A DNA stretch of 64,000 bases from Beijerinckiaceae bacterium RH AL1 (GCA_901457705.2 LR590083.2:2046597-2110596), one strand, 5' to 3'. Positions 1-9,144 are shown, numbered from the stretch's first letter. Notes: generated by a model from the letters alone, not told the origin. Translations and numbers: made by a program.

Positions 1-690
1 CGCGCACGCCGGGCACGGAGCCGGTCGCCGTGTGCTGCCAGAAATTCCAGCGGCGGTCGCCGTACTTCACCGAGGGATAGGCGCGCACGCTGCGCACCCA
101 CATCGGATAGTCCTGGAACTCGCCCTGCAGCACGTCGCGGTGGAAATCGACGGAGGTGTAGATCACCGGGCGCTTGCCGTAGGCCTGCTCCATGGCGGAG
201 AGGATGGTGTGCATCATCGCCAGCGCCTGCTCGCGCGGCAGCTTGTGCGGGCAGGTGCGCGACTGCGGATTCCACTCGACGTCGAGGACCGGCGGCAAGG
301 CGCTCGGTCGTTCGGGACGTTGGCCAGGAACCAGGCCGCCTGCTCCTGAGCCGGGCGGCACCAGTAGGCGAAATGATAGGCGCCGCGGGCGATGCCCGAC
401 GCGCGCGACAGCTCCCAGTTCTGGCGGAATTTTTCGTCGAGGTAGTCGCCGCCTTCGGTCGCCTTGATGTAGGCGAAGCGGACGCCGGAGTTGGCCACGG
501 CGGTCCAGTCGACGTCGCCCTGGTACTTGGAGACGTCGATGCCCTGGATCGCGAAGTCCGTCGGAGCGGGATAGGGGCTCGTGCCGACATCGGAATCGCA
601 GCCGCCGGCTGCGAGCATGGCGACCAGCACCGCTGCGAGTGCGATCACCCGGCCCTTCGGCCGCATGGCGTGGTCAACTCGAGAACTCAT
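1..690 (-). pseudogene. GH25-family lysozyme lipoprotein, frameshifted and cut by the window edge
   Basis: The N-terminus has a hydrophobic stretch ending in LAAGGC, a plausible lipoprotein signal. It is followed by the GH25 (muramidase) signature GIDVSKYQGDVDW and IKATEGG, and by YHFAYWCRP. The frame is lost near 298-303. Read one base over, it continues as LPPVLDVEWNPQSRTCPHK, then VIYTSVDFH and WNFWQHT, open to base 1. DVEW and FWQ are typical GH25 elements, so this is one gene with an apparent single-base loss. The family cleaves peptidoglycan glycan strands. An alternative start is the ATG at 666. The 3' end lies outside the window. The gene is either a pseudogene or intact with a sequence error; the family call is firm. 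Confidence 0.82.
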
Positions 691-809
691 TCCCTCAAGT
701 TATCCCCCACACGCAAACACCCCGTTAACGGCTGCGCTTGCCACCCGTACCACGCCGCGACGCCTGCCGCGAGCGCTCCCCGGCCGATCCTGGGGAAAGG
801 CAACCCTCT

Positions 810-1736
810 CTAAACGATATTTTCAATCTGTGACCCGATTTCGGCAGCCGCCGACGGCGGGCTGCGCTCGGCGAGCACCGAGAAGGCCGGCCCGTTCTTA
901 TGGTCGAGCTCTTCGTCGGTGACGGTCAGACGATCGAAGCCCAGGGCGCCGAGAAGCTTCAGCATGTCCTCGCGGTCGACCCAAAAATGTCGGTCCTGCA
1001 GGCCGCCGCAGAACGCCGGGTCGCGCCACGCCTTGTAGTAGCTGCGCTCGTGCAGCCGCACCTTGACGCCGCGGCACTCGCGAACCTCGACCTGCTCGGA
1101 GAACGGCACGCGCCGCAGGTCGCCGCGCGGCATCGCCGCGTCGTCGAAATAGTGGGTCCACAGGAAGATCGCGTCGGCCCGCTCGCCGATCAGCTCGAGC
1201 AGCTTCACGGGATCATGCGAGTGGTAGAGGACACCGGACGCGACGATCAGGTCGTAGCGCGTCGCGCGGACCTCCAGCCATTTCATGAAGTCGCCGAGGT
1301 GGAAGCGCGCGCGTTCGAGGCGCAGCGTCTCCTTGGTGATCAGGCAGCGGACGAACGCCAGCGCATTGGCTTCGATCGCGTCGATCGACGACGCACCCGC
1401 CTGATGCAGCATGTAGGTGTGAAAGCCTTCGAGCGGTCCGAGCTCGAGCACGTTCCGGCCGGCACACGCATAGCGCGAAAGCAGCCCGGTGATACGTGGA
1501 TCGAGGTAAAACGCGAGGTCGCCGGCGCGCGCGCCCGCTTCGGGCGGCATGGCGCCGATCCAGCCCGGCACCGCGTCGACCGCCGTTTGCCCCGAAGGTA
1601 GCTCGGCGACGTAGTGGTCGAGAACCTCCGTGCTCGTCCGGAAGGGCCCGGCGAGCCCGACCCGCTCGCGCCGGAAGAAGCGCGCCAGCCGCTCGAACCA
1701 GGTCTCGTCGTGATCGAGTGCGAGTCGTCGCGTCAC
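810..1736 (-). CDS. SAM-dependent methyltransferase, class I fold, substrate unknown
   Basis: Protein of 308 aa. The SAM-binding motif I is NVLELGPLEGFHTYML, followed by an acidic residue in the DAIEANALAF segment and a motif IV-like YDLIVASGVLYHSHDP. The arrangement resembles CmoB/DUF1698-type methyltransferases, but nothing identifies the substrate. I chose the GTG at 1736 because GGGAGG sits just upstream. A TTG at 1778 would add 14 residues with no visible ribosome site. It stands between the lysozyme and a divergent ABC transporter, so neighbours do not help. The family is secure; the reaction is not assigned. Confidence 0.75.
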   Translation of the reverse strand: MTRRLALDHDETWFERLARFFRRERVGLAGPFRTSTEVLDHYVAELPSGQTAVDAVPGWIGAMPPEAGARAGDLAFYLDPRITGLLSRYACAGRNVLELGPLEGFHTYMLHQAGASSIDAIEANALAFVRCLITKETLRLERARFHLGDFMKWLEVRATRYDLIVASGVLYHSHDPVKLLELIGERADAIFLWTHYFDDAAMPRGDLRRVPFSEQVEVRECRGVKVRLHERSYYKAWRDPAFCGGLQDRHFWVDREDMLKLLGALGFDRLTVTDEELDHKNGPAFSVLAERSPPSAAAEIGSQIENIV

Positions 1737-1871
1737 CCGACCCTCCCGACGCCCTGAAGAACAAAGGGCGCAGCACAAAACTTTTGATCAACCACGTGTC
1801 ACTTGCCTGTCGTCGAGATTGGTGATTGAGACGCGCGCGCCCAGCAGTCGCTCCGCAAATTCAGGTCGATC

Positions 1872-3602
1872 ATGCCAAAGTTCGTCGCTTTTACGTCGCT
1901 GGGACGTAAAGCCCTTCCCAATCAGTTCGACCTGTTCGCGCTGGCCGTCATCTTCGCAATTCTCATCGCCGTCGTCCACGCCGGCAGGGGCGCAGTGATG
2001 CCGCTGCAGGCGCCCGGCGCCACCGACATCCACCTCGACCTCGTCTACCTCCCCTACTACGCGCTGCGCACGACGCTGCGCATGTTCATCGCGCTCGGCT
2101 TCTCGCTGCTCTTCACCTTCACCTACGCGACGCTGGCAGCAAAGAGCCGGCGCGCCGAGACCATCCTGATCCCGCTTCTCGACGTCCTGCAGTCGGTGCC
2201 GATCCTCGGCTTCCTCGCCTTCCTCGTCGTCTTCTTCGTCAACCTCTTCCCGGGCTCGGTCGCGGGCTACGAGGCGGCCTGCATCTTCGCGATCTTTACG
2301 AGCCAGGCCTGGAACATGGCCTTCTCGTTCTACCAGTCGCTGCGCAGCCTCCCGAGCGACCTCGTCGAGGTGTCGAAAGGCCTTCATCTCACGCCGTGGC
2401 AGCGGTTCTGGCAGCTCGAGACGCCGTTCGCGATGCCGGGCCTCATCTGGAACATGATGATGTCGATGTCCGGCGGCTGGTTCTTCGTCGTCGCGTCGGA
2501 GGCGATCGCCGTCGGCGACAACACGACAAAGCTTCCGGGCATCGGATCCTACATCGCCGTCGCCAACGACAAGTCGGACTACGGTGCGATCGTCGCCGCC
2601 GTCGCCGTGATGGCGATCGTCATCCTTGCCTACGACCAGCTGCTGTTCCGGCCGCTCGTCGCCTTCGGCTCGCGCTTTCGCGTCGAGCTGATCGCCGGCC
2701 AGCAGGAACGCTCCTGGGTGATGGACCTCTTCAAGCGGACGCAATGGCTGCGGCCGCTGTCGATGCTGCCGGCGCATGCGTTCCGCCGTATGGCGCTGAT
2801 GCGACTCGATCTCTTCCAGCTCCCGCAGCGCCGCGATGTCGACACCGGCCCGTCGAGCCGCATCGGGGACGTGGTGTTCTATGCCGTTGTGGCCGTCGCC
2901 GGGGCCTATTCGCTCTGGCTCGTGGTCCGCTACGTGTCGGCGGCCGTAACCTGGCACGACGTCGCGCATGTTGCGCTGCTGTCGATCTACACGATGATCC
3001 GCGTCTTCCTGATGATCATACTGGCGACGGCGGTCTGGGTGCCGATCGGAATCTGGATCGGGCTGCGGCCGAAGATCGCCAGCCTGATCCAGCCCTTCGC
3101 GCAGTTCCTCGCCGCCTTCCCCGCCAACGTCGTCTTTCCGATCGCCGTGCTGGCGCTCGTCACCTTCCATCTCGACCCGAACATCTGGCTGTCGCTGCTC
3201 ATCGTGTTCGGCACGCAGTGGTACATCCTGTTCAACGTCATCGCCGGCGCGCAGGCCTACCCGACCGACCTGAAGGAGGCGGCGCGCAGCTTCTCGATCC
3301 ACGGGCTCGACTGGTGGATCAAGGTCATGATCCCCGGCATCTTTCCCTATTACGTGACCGGCGCGCTGACGGCTTCGGGCGGCTCGTGGAATGCCGCGAT
3401 CGTCGCCGAGTACGTCAAGGCCGGCGACAAGACCGAGGTCGCCCAGGGCATCGGCTCGTACATCGCCATCGCCACCGAGAAGGGCAACTTCCAGCAGATC
3501 GTGCTCGGGGTCGCAGTGATGAGCGTCTTCGTCATCCTGTTCAACCGCCTGCTGTGGCGTCCCCTGTTCGGCCTCGCCGAGCGTCGCCTCCGCCTCGCCT
3601 GA
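1872..3602 (+). CDS. ABC transporter permease, two fused NitT/TauT-like permease domains
   Basis: Inner-membrane protein of 576 aa, about twice the length of a usual SsuC/TauC permease. Each half has its own cytoplasmic EAA-type loop contacting the ATPase: around residue 166 (EVSKGLHLTPWQRFWQLETP) and around residue 468 (EAARSFSIHGLDWW). Many hydrophobic helices lie in both halves. The gene therefore probably supplies the whole membrane channel as one polypeptide. It ends 10 bp before the ATPase gene, so they should be co-transcribed. No substrate-binding protein is encoded nearby, so the substrate and even the direction of transport are open. Relatives handle nitrate, sulfonates or taurine; this is homology only. 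Confidence 0.85.
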   Translation: MPKFVAFTSLGRKALPNQFDLFALAVIFAILIAVVHAGRGAVMPLQAPGATDIHLDLVYLPYYALRTTLRMFIALGFSLLFTFTYATLAAKSRRAETILIPLLDVLQSVPILGFLAFLVVFFVNLFPGSVAGYEAACIFAIFTSQAWNMAFSFYQSLRSLPSDLVEVSKGLHLTPWQRFWQLETPFAMPGLIWNMMMSMSGGWFFVVASEAIAVGDNTTKLPGIGSYIAVANDKSDYGAIVAAVAVMAIVILAYDQLLFRPLVAFGSRFRVELIAGQQERSWVMDLFKRTQWLRPLSMLPAHAFRRMALMRLDLFQLPQRRDVDTGPSSRIGDVVFYAVVAVAGAYSLWLVVRYVSAAVTWHDVAHVALLSIYTMIRVFLMIILATAVWVPIGIWIGLRPKIASLIQPFAQFLAAFPANVVFPIAVLALVTFHLDPNIWLSLLIVFGTQWYILFNVIAGAQAYPTDLKEAARSFSIHGLDWWIKVMIPGIFPYYVTGALTASGGSWNAAIVAEYVKAGDKTEVAQGIGSYIAIATEKGNFQQIVLGVAVMSVFVILFNRLLWRPLFGLAERRLRLA

Positions 3603-3612
3603 AGGAGCCATC

Positions 3613-4926
3613 ATGCTTGAAGAGAGGCTGAAGCCGCTCCTCGTCGCCGACGACATCGTCCAGCGTTACCGCACCGGCTCCGGCGAGACCGGACCGCTCG
3701 TGCTCGACCATGTTTCCCTGCAGCTCAACTCGGGCGAGATCGTCGGCCTGCTCGGACGCTCGGGCTGCGGCAAGTCCTCGTTGCTGCGGATCGTCGCCGG
3801 CCTGGCGTTCCCCGCCGAAGGCAACGTCACCTACGACGGCGCGCCCGTCACCGGTCCCGTCGACGGTCTGGCGATGGTGTTCCAGTCGTTCGCGCTGTTC
3901 CCGTGGCTTACCGTGCTGGCCAACGTGGAGATCGGTTTGAGGGCCAAGGGTGTGCCGGAAGACGAGGCGCGCACGCGCTCGCTCAAGGCGATCGACCTCA
4001 TCGGCCTGGACGGCTTCGAATCCGCCTTCCCAAAGGAGCTGTCCGGCGGCATGCGCCAGCGCGTCGGCTTCGCGCGTGCGCTCGTCGTCAACCCGAAGAT
4101 CCTCTTGATGGACGAGCCGTTCTCGGCGCTCGACGTTTTGACCGCGGAGACGCTGCGCACCGACCTTCTCGACCTCTGGGTCGAAGGCCGCATGCCGATC
4201 AAGTCGATCCTGATGGTGACGCACAACATCGAGGAGGCGGTGCTCATGTGCGACCGCATCGTGGTGCTGTCGTCCAATCCGGGCCGCATCGCCGCCGAGA
4301 TCAAGGTCACGCTGCAGCATCCCCGCAACCGCCTCGACCCGCAGTTCCGCCAGATGGTCGACAACATCTACGCGCTGATGACCAAGCGCCCTGCCCCGCA
4401 GCCGACAGGCAGCAGCGGCACGTTCCCGGGCCTCGGCCTCGGTATGGCGCTGCCGCGCGTCTCGACCAACACGATCGCCGGCATGATCGAGGAGGTCGCG
4501 GCCCCGCCCTACAACGGGCAGGCGCGCCTGCCCGAGCTCGCAGACTCCCTGCAGATGGAGATCGACGATCTCTTTCCCGTCGCCGAGACGCTGCAGCTCC
4601 TGCGTTTCTGCGAGATCGGCGACGGCATGATCAAGCTGACGCCGGCCGGCATGCGCTTCGCCGACATGGAGACCGATGCGCGCAAGAAGCTGTTCGGCGA
4701 TCACCTCCTCGCCTACGTGCCGCTCGCGGCGCGGATCAAGATGGTGCTCGACGAGCGCCCGTCGCATTCGGCGCGCGCCTCGCGCTTCCTCGAGGAGCTC
4801 GAGGATCACATGTCGGACGAGTACGCCGAGCGCACCTTCAACAGCGTCGTCAATTGGGGTCGCTACGGCGAGCTGTTCGCCTACGACGAGGGGTCCGAGA
4901 CGCTCAGCCTCGAAGACCCGACCTGA
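3613..4926 (+). CDS. ABC transporter ATPase with a C-terminal AAA-associated domain
   Basis: Protein of 437 aa, against about 260 for a standard NitT/TauT ATPase. The first ~250 residues hold Walker A (GRSGCGKSS, ~48-56), Q-loop (VFQSFALFPW), signature LSGGMRQRVGFARAL, Walker B (ILLMDEPFSALD) and the switch His in VTHNIEEA. From about residue 285 a second region, resembling the AAA-associated C-terminal domain (PF09821), runs to the end (VAAPPYNGQARLPELADSLQM onwards). It is likely a regulatory add-on. It lies 10 bp after the fused permease and should assemble with it at the inner membrane. Substrate unknown. Confidence 0.87.
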   Translation: MLEERLKPLLVADDIVQRYRTGSGETGPLVLDHVSLQLNSGEIVGLLGRSGCGKSSLLRIVAGLAFPAEGNVTYDGAPVTGPVDGLAMVFQSFALFPWLTVLANVEIGLRAKGVPEDEARTRSLKAIDLIGLDGFESAFPKELSGGMRQRVGFARALVVNPKILLMDEPFSALDVLTAETLRTDLLDLWVEGRMPIKSILMVTHNIEEAVLMCDRIVVLSSNPGRIAAEIKVTLQHPRNRLDPQFRQMVDNIYALMTKRPAPQPTGSSGTFPGLGLGMALPRVSTNTIAGMIEEVAAPPYNGQARLPELADSLQMEIDDLFPVAETLQLLRFCEIGDGMIKLTPAGMRFADMETDARKKLFGDHLLAYVPLAARIKMVLDERPSHSARASRFLEELEDHMSDEYAERTFNSVVNWGRYGELFAYDEGSETLSLEDPT

Positions 4927-4932
4927 GGCTGC

Positions 4933-5520
4933 TCAGGCGACGCCGAGATCGGCCAGCCGCAGCGCGAACGCCTTCGGTGCGATCAGCGGCGTGACGTGCG
5001 CGTCCGTCGCGACGATTTGGATGTCGCGATAGCCCTCGACGTCGGGCATCCGCAACACGTGGGTGACGAGCTTGACCGCGTCGATCACCCACAGCTCCTT
5101 GACCCCGAAGCTCGCATAAAGCGCGGCCTTGCGCCCGAGGTCATAGCCGAGCGACGAGTCCGCGATCTCGACGACGAGATAGGCGCTTTCGCCTGCGAGC
5201 ACTTCAAGACCTTGCGTTCTGTCGAACAGGACGAGGTCGGGCTCGAGATACGTGTCCTCCGACAATCGGAACGTGGTCTCCGGCGCGACCTCGACGTCGT
5301 CGGGCGCGGCCTTTTACCAACGGCGCAGCAACGCGATCTTCACTCGCTCGTGGCGATTTCCTTTCGGCGACATCGGCACGAGCTCCCCGCCGATCAGCTC
5401 GTTGCGCTCGTCCAGCAGGAGGCCGGCCGCCACCATGTCCTCCACCTCGGCCACGGAAAAGCGTCGCCGGAGCAGACCGTCGGCGGCGCGGGTGACGCGG
5501 GGGTGGAGCGGAATGGTCAT
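4933..5520 (-). pseudogene. Uma2-family (DUF820) nuclease-fold protein with an in-frame TAA
   Basis: The N-terminal piece (MTIPLHPRVTRAADGLL to IALLRRW) and the C-terminal piece (KAAPDDVEVAPETTF to the end at 4933) lie in the same frame, separated only by a TAA at 5314-5316. Together they make a normal-length Uma2 protein of about 195 residues, with the PD-(D/E)xK-like elements YLEPDLVLF and AYLVVEIADSS plus a lysine in GRKAALYA. Uma2/DUF820 proteins have a restriction-endonuclease-like fold and poorly known roles. A short product could restart at MSEDTYLEPD (5265), keeping the acidic core. A point mutation or sequence error turning a sense codon into TAA explains the data. Confidence 0.8.
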
Positions 5521-5591
5521 GGCAAAGCCCAGGGCACGACCGCTGGCGATGGCGCACGATAGCGCGCGCCGCCCCGGTTGACCATCGGCTG

Positions 5592-6374
5592 TCAGGATTG
5601 CCCGATCCCGCCAGGAAAACGCCCGGTCCGGACCCATTCCTCGATCGGGCCTTTGTCGGCGATGTCGACGTACTCGATGCGCGCGCCCAAAAGATCGGGC
5701 GCGGTGATCATCGCGAACGGCGGCGAATGCTCGTCCATGCGGACCAGCGCGTCGATGCCGACCTTCTGCGCCTGCAGGGTCGCAAGGCGCCCCGCCATGT
5801 CCGTCTCCCAGACTCCGAAATAGAGGATGCGCCCGGCGTTCTTTGCCGCGATGATCCCGTCGCCGGCGGCCTGGATCAGCTCGTAGTAGGGCGGCTCGGT
5901 CATCGAGAAGGCGGCGACGAGCTCGCCTTGATGCGGATCGGGATCTTCGAGGCGCGGCACCTTGAAGGTCGCGGGCTCGGTGAAACGGATGCCGAGCACG
6001 TCGGAATAGCGCGCCATCGCCGCCGCCAGGTCCGGCACCACGACGCCGATGTGGAAGTAGGACGGCGCGAGGGCCGGCGGCCGCGCCACGATGTCGTGGC
6101 ACAGCGCGACGGTCGGCTCGGCCGCGAGGCAGGCCGAGAGCCGCGGCAGGAAGGCGGCGAGGTACGGCGTGCCGATGTGGTGCCGGTAGGCGGCCTCGTC
6201 CGCATACTGCTCGATGACGAGGGCGCGGTGCGGGTCGGCGGTGTCGCGCACCCAGTCGAAGGTGACGCAGCCGGGCTCGGCCGCCTTCACCTTGGCGGTC
6301 AGGTCGACCATGAGCTCCTGCAGCGCCGCCTCCTTCCCGGGGCGAACGATCTGGGTCGCGACGACGGTGATCAT
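5592..6374 (-). CDS. ABM-VOC fusion: monooxygenase-like domain plus glyoxalase/dioxygenase-like domain
   Basis: Protein of 260 aa with two small-domain folds. Residues 1-~100 look like an antibiotic-biosynthesis-monooxygenase (ABM) domain (VVATQIVRPGKEAALQEL, then PGCVTFDWVRD and VIEQYADEAAYRHH). Residues ~110-255 are a vicinal-oxygen-chelate domain with possible metal ligands His (YFHIGVVVPDL), Glu (YYELIQ) and Glu (ARIEYVDI). The start ATG shares ATGA with the stop of the upstream DJ-1 gene, implying translational coupling. Both domain types act on small electrophiles or quinone-like substrates, but no substrate can be named. It could be a detoxification enzyme or part of a catabolic step. 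Confidence 0.78.
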   Translation of the reverse strand: MITVVATQIVRPGKEAALQELMVDLTAKVKAAEPGCVTFDWVRDTADPHRALVIEQYADEAAYRHHIGTPYLAAFLPRLSACLAAEPTVALCHDIVARPPALAPSYFHIGVVVPDLAAAMARYSDVLGIRFTEPATFKVPRLEDPDPHQGELVAAFSMTEPPYYELIQAAGDGIIAAKNAGRILYFGVWETDMAGRLATLQAQKVGIDALVRMDEHSPPFAMITAPDLLGARIEYVDIADKGPIEEWVRTGRFPGGIGQS

Positions 6375-7108
6375 GCCGCGGCCTTCGCCGGCAGCAGCAT
6401 CGGCTTGAAGTAGGTGGCGAACTCCGCCTCGAGATGCGGATGCAGGTAGAACTCCGGCCCTTCGAGGTTGAAGATCTGCTCGCCGATGCCGCCCATCGGG
6501 TCGAACATCATCGCGACGATGATCGCGACCTCGCGGCCGAAATAGTGGGCCACCAAAGCGACGGTGGCCCCGTTGGCACCGTAGGAGCCTGTCGCGGTCC
6601 ACAGGCGCGCCTCGGGCAGGCCGATCCACATGCGCCGATGCTCCGGCACGTTGATGCCCTGCTCGCGAAGGCCCGGCGCCACCGCGGCGACGCAGGTGAC
6701 GGGGTTGCTGCCGAGGATGCCCGAGCGCGCCAGGATGCCGACGCCGGAGCAGTTCGACGCCACCACCTTGCCGGCCTCGTAGTGCCGGCGGATGAGGCCG
6801 AGCATCGCGGGATCGAGCGAGGCGTCGCCGGAGCCGATGCCGCCGGGGACGTAGAGGAGATCGAACAGGTCGCTCTCGCCGAGGATGCCGTCGCTGACCG
6901 CCTGCGTCCCCATCTGCATCGTGATGTTGCCGGGCACGAGCGCCATCAGCTTGACGTCGAAGGTCTCGGTCGGGTTTTTGCGCTTCCAAGGTGCGATCTT
7001 GTCGACGACCACCATAGCGGCGCCGCGCAGCACCTCGAGCGCGGTGATCGTGTCCTGCTCGCTGCAATTCTTGTAGCCGACGACGGCGGCATTCTTCAGC
7101 GTTTGCAT
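6371..7108 (-). CDS. DJ-1/PfpI (class I glutamine-amidotransferase-like) family protein
   Basis: Protein of 245 aa from the ATG at 7108. It has the core VVVDKIAPW, LYVPGGIGSGDAS and a nucleophile elbow ASNCSGVGILARSGILG that supplies the candidate catalytic Cys. Members include protein deglycases, cyclohexyl-isocyanide hydratases, chaperones and AraC-like sensor domains; this one has no DNA-binding part. A TTG 45 bp upstream is an alternative start. It overlaps the ABM-VOC gene by 4 bp, and an SDR gene precedes it on the same strand with a 107-bp gap. The pairing suggests a small-molecule or carbonyl-handling enzyme, which is inference. Confidence 0.8.
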   Translation of the reverse strand: MQTLKNAAVVGYKNCSEQDTITALEVLRGAAMVVVDKIAPWKRKNPTETFDVKLMALVPGNITMQMGTQAVSDGILGESDLFDLLYVPGGIGSGDASLDPAMLGLIRRHYEAGKVVASNCSGVGILARSGILGSNPVTCVAAVAPGLREQGINVPEHRRMWIGLPEARLWTATGSYGANGATVALVAHYFGREVAIIVAMMFDPMGGIGEQIFNLEGPEFYLHPHLEAEFATYFKPMLLPAKAAA

Positions 7109-7215
7109 GGCGGCCAAGTCCCTGGCGAAAGCCCTCGCGGGCGATGTCTGCAACCTATAGTTGCATCAAGCGTCGTGAAAGAGGGGCCGGTGTTGGGCTT
7201 TCGTAGGGACCGAGA

Positions 7216-8004
7216 TCACGCCTTCGCGCTGGCCCGGACGCGGCGCGTCGCCAGCGCCATCACGCGCAGCCAGAGCGGGTACGGTAGGAGGCTTGCGAGC
7301 TTCATCGGCCAGACGAGCCGGCGCGGGAAGGCGATCTCGAAGCCTCCGCGGGCGAGGCCGGCGCAGATGCGCGCGGCGGCGGCGTCCGCGCTCATCATGA
7401 AGGGCATGGGATAGTCGTTGGGCGCCGTCATCGCGGTGGCGACGAAGCCGGGATTGACGACCTGGATCGTCAGCCCGGCGTCGGCATAGGTGAGCCGCAG
7501 CGCCTCGGCCATGGTGATCGCCGCCGCCTTCGAGCTGCCGTAGGCGAGCGAGCCCGGCACGCCGCCGTAGCCGGCCAGCGAGGCCACGATCGCGATCTGC
7601 CCGCGGCCGCGCGCGAGCATCGCCGGCAGCAGCGGATCGAGGCAGTTGACTGGGCCGCCGAAATTGACCGCAACGGCGCGCATCACCCGCTCGCGCCTGA
7701 AGCCGTCGCGCTCGGAGAGATCGTAGGCCCCGGCATTAAGCACGGCGAGGGCGATCGGCCCCATCTCGCGCTCGATTCTCGCGACCATCGCGTCCATGCC
7801 CGGCGTGTCGGTGACGTCGCCTGCGAAGGCGACGATGCGGCCGCCGGGTGCGGCTGCGGCCAAGGCCTCGAGCTCGGCCTGGCGCCGCGCGGTCACGGCC
7901 ACGCGCCAGCCCTCGCTTGCCAGCCGCAGCGACAGGGCGCGACCGATGCCGGCGCTGGCCCCGGTCACCCAGGCAATTCCGTCCTCCGGTCGGGCCCGTG
8001 TCAT
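7216..8004 (-). CDS. Short-chain dehydrogenase/reductase (SDR)
   Basis: Protein of 262 aa. It shows the classical SDR glycine motif TGASAGIGRALSLRLA (~14-29), VLNAGAY, the catalytic serine in IVASLAGYGG, the YxxxK pair in AYGSSKAAA, and NPGFVATAM. AVTARR at the end of beta-2 suggests NADP(H) preference. The start at 8004 is an ATG; a longer form is possible but would begin in an unlikely segment. A DJ-1 gene follows on the same strand. Substrate is unknown; SDRs of this size oxidise or reduce many alcohols and ketones. Confidence 0.86.
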   Translation of the reverse strand: MTRARPEDGIAWVTGASAGIGRALSLRLASEGWRVAVTARRQAELEALAAAAPGGRIVAFAGDVTDTPGMDAMVARIEREMGPIALAVLNAGAYDLSERDGFRRERVMRAVAVNFGGPVNCLDPLLPAMLARGRGQIAIVASLAGYGGVPGSLAYGSSKAAAITMAEALRLTYADAGLTIQVVNPGFVATAMTAPNDYPMPFMMSADAAAARICAGLARGGFEIAFPRRLVWPMKLASLLPYPLWLRVMALATRRVRASAKA

Positions 8005-8106
8005 GGAAGGTTCGCCTCGCAAAGCGCGGCGATAAGGCAACTACTTTCTGCGCAGGCGGTATAAGAGGAAGCGGGCCGCAGGGTCCGAGGCAAGCAAGAA
8101 AGCTCC

Positions 8107-9144
8107 ATGGTCGCGCCCTCCGTCATCGAAGCCATCGGCAACACTCCTCTCATCGAGCTGCGCCACGCCTCGAAGGCGACCGGTTGCACGATCCTCGGCA
8201 AGGCCGAGTTCATGAATCCGGGCGGCTCGGTCAAGGACAGGGCCGGCCTCGCCATCGTCAACGACGCGGTTGCGCGCGGCGTGCTGAAGCCCGGCGGCAC
8301 GATCGTCGAGGGGACGGCCGGCAATACCGGCATCGGGCTGGCGCTCGTCGCCAATGCGATGGGATTCAAGACGGTGATCGTCATCCCCGAGACGCAGAGC
8401 CAGGAAAAGAAGGACATGCTGCGCCTGCAGGGCGCGAACCTCATCGAGGTCCCGGCCGTCCCCTACAAGAATCCCAACAACTACGTCCGGCTCTCCGGCC
8501 GTCTCGCCGATCGGCTTGCTGCGGAGCTCCCCGAAGGCGCGATGTGGGCCAACCAGTTCGACAACGTCGCCAACCGCGAGGGCCATCGGCTGACGACCGG
8601 CCCCGAAATCTGGGCGCAGACCGGCGGCAAGGTCGACGGCTTCACCTGCGCCGTCGGAACGGGCGGCACGCTCGCCGGCGTCGCCATGGCGCTGAAGGCC
8701 GAGAACCCGGCGATCAAGATCGCCATCACCGATCCGATGGGGTCGGCGCTCTACGACTGGTACAAGCACGGCAAGCTGCACTCGGAGGGCACCTCGATCA
8801 CCGAGGGAATCGGCCAGGGCCGCGTCACCGGCAACCTCGAAGGCGCGCCGATCGACCTCGCCTACCAGGTGACCGACGAGGAAGCCTTGCCAATCGTCTT
8901 CGACCTCGCCGAGCACGAGGGCCTGCTGCTCGGCGGCTCGTCCGGCATCAACATCGCCGGGGCGATGCGCCTCGCGCGCGATCTCGGGCCCGGCCACACT
9001 ATCGTGACGATCCTCTGCGACTCCGGCACGCGCTACCAGTCGAAGCTCTTCAATCCCGCCTTTCTGCGTGAGAAGAAGCTGCCCGTGCCGGGATGGCTCG
9101 GCGCGAGCCCGAAGATCGATCCGGGGTTCGTTCCCGTCGACTAA
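8107..9144 (+). CDS. cysK: Cysteine synthase A (O-acetylserine sulfhydrylase)
   Basis: Protein of 345 aa, PLP fold type II. The PLP lysine is K43 in NPGGSVKDRAG. The substrate-binding loop is EGTAGNTGIG and the phosphate-binding glycines are in AVGTGGTLAG. It makes L-cysteine from O-acetylserine and sulfide in the cytosol. It is somewhat longer than E. coli CysK, with an insertion around VPYKNPNNYVRL and a C-terminal tail, a pattern seen in alphaproteobacterial members. A sulfurtransferase follows 39 bp downstream on the same strand, so the two likely form a sulfur-amino-acid unit. Confidence 0.9.
   Translation: MVAPSVIEAIGNTPLIELRHASKATGCTILGKAEFMNPGGSVKDRAGLAIVNDAVARGVLKPGGTIVEGTAGNTGIGLALVANAMGFKTVIVIPETQSQEKKDMLRLQGANLIEVPAVPYKNPNNYVRLSGRLADRLAAELPEGAMWANQFDNVANREGHRLTTGPEIWAQTGGKVDGFTCAVGTGGTLAGVAMALKAENPAIKIAITDPMGSALYDWYKHGKLHSEGTSITEGIGQGRVTGNLEGAPIDLAYQVTDEEALPIVFDLAEHEGLLLGGSSGINIAGAMRLARDLGPGHTIVTILCDSGTRYQSKLFNPAFLREKKLPVPGWLGASPKIDPGFVPVD

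Noticed and set aside
32-922. Long plus-strand open frames opposite the lysozyme and methyltransferase genes
   Set aside because: Arg/Ala/Pro-rich shadow frames typical of high-GC DNA, lacking family motifs; the minus-strand genes have clear motifs.
1788-3656. 622-codon minus-strand open frame opposite the ABC permease
   Set aside because: Asp/Glu/Arg/His-rich composition is the mirror of a membrane protein; no domain and no plausible start.
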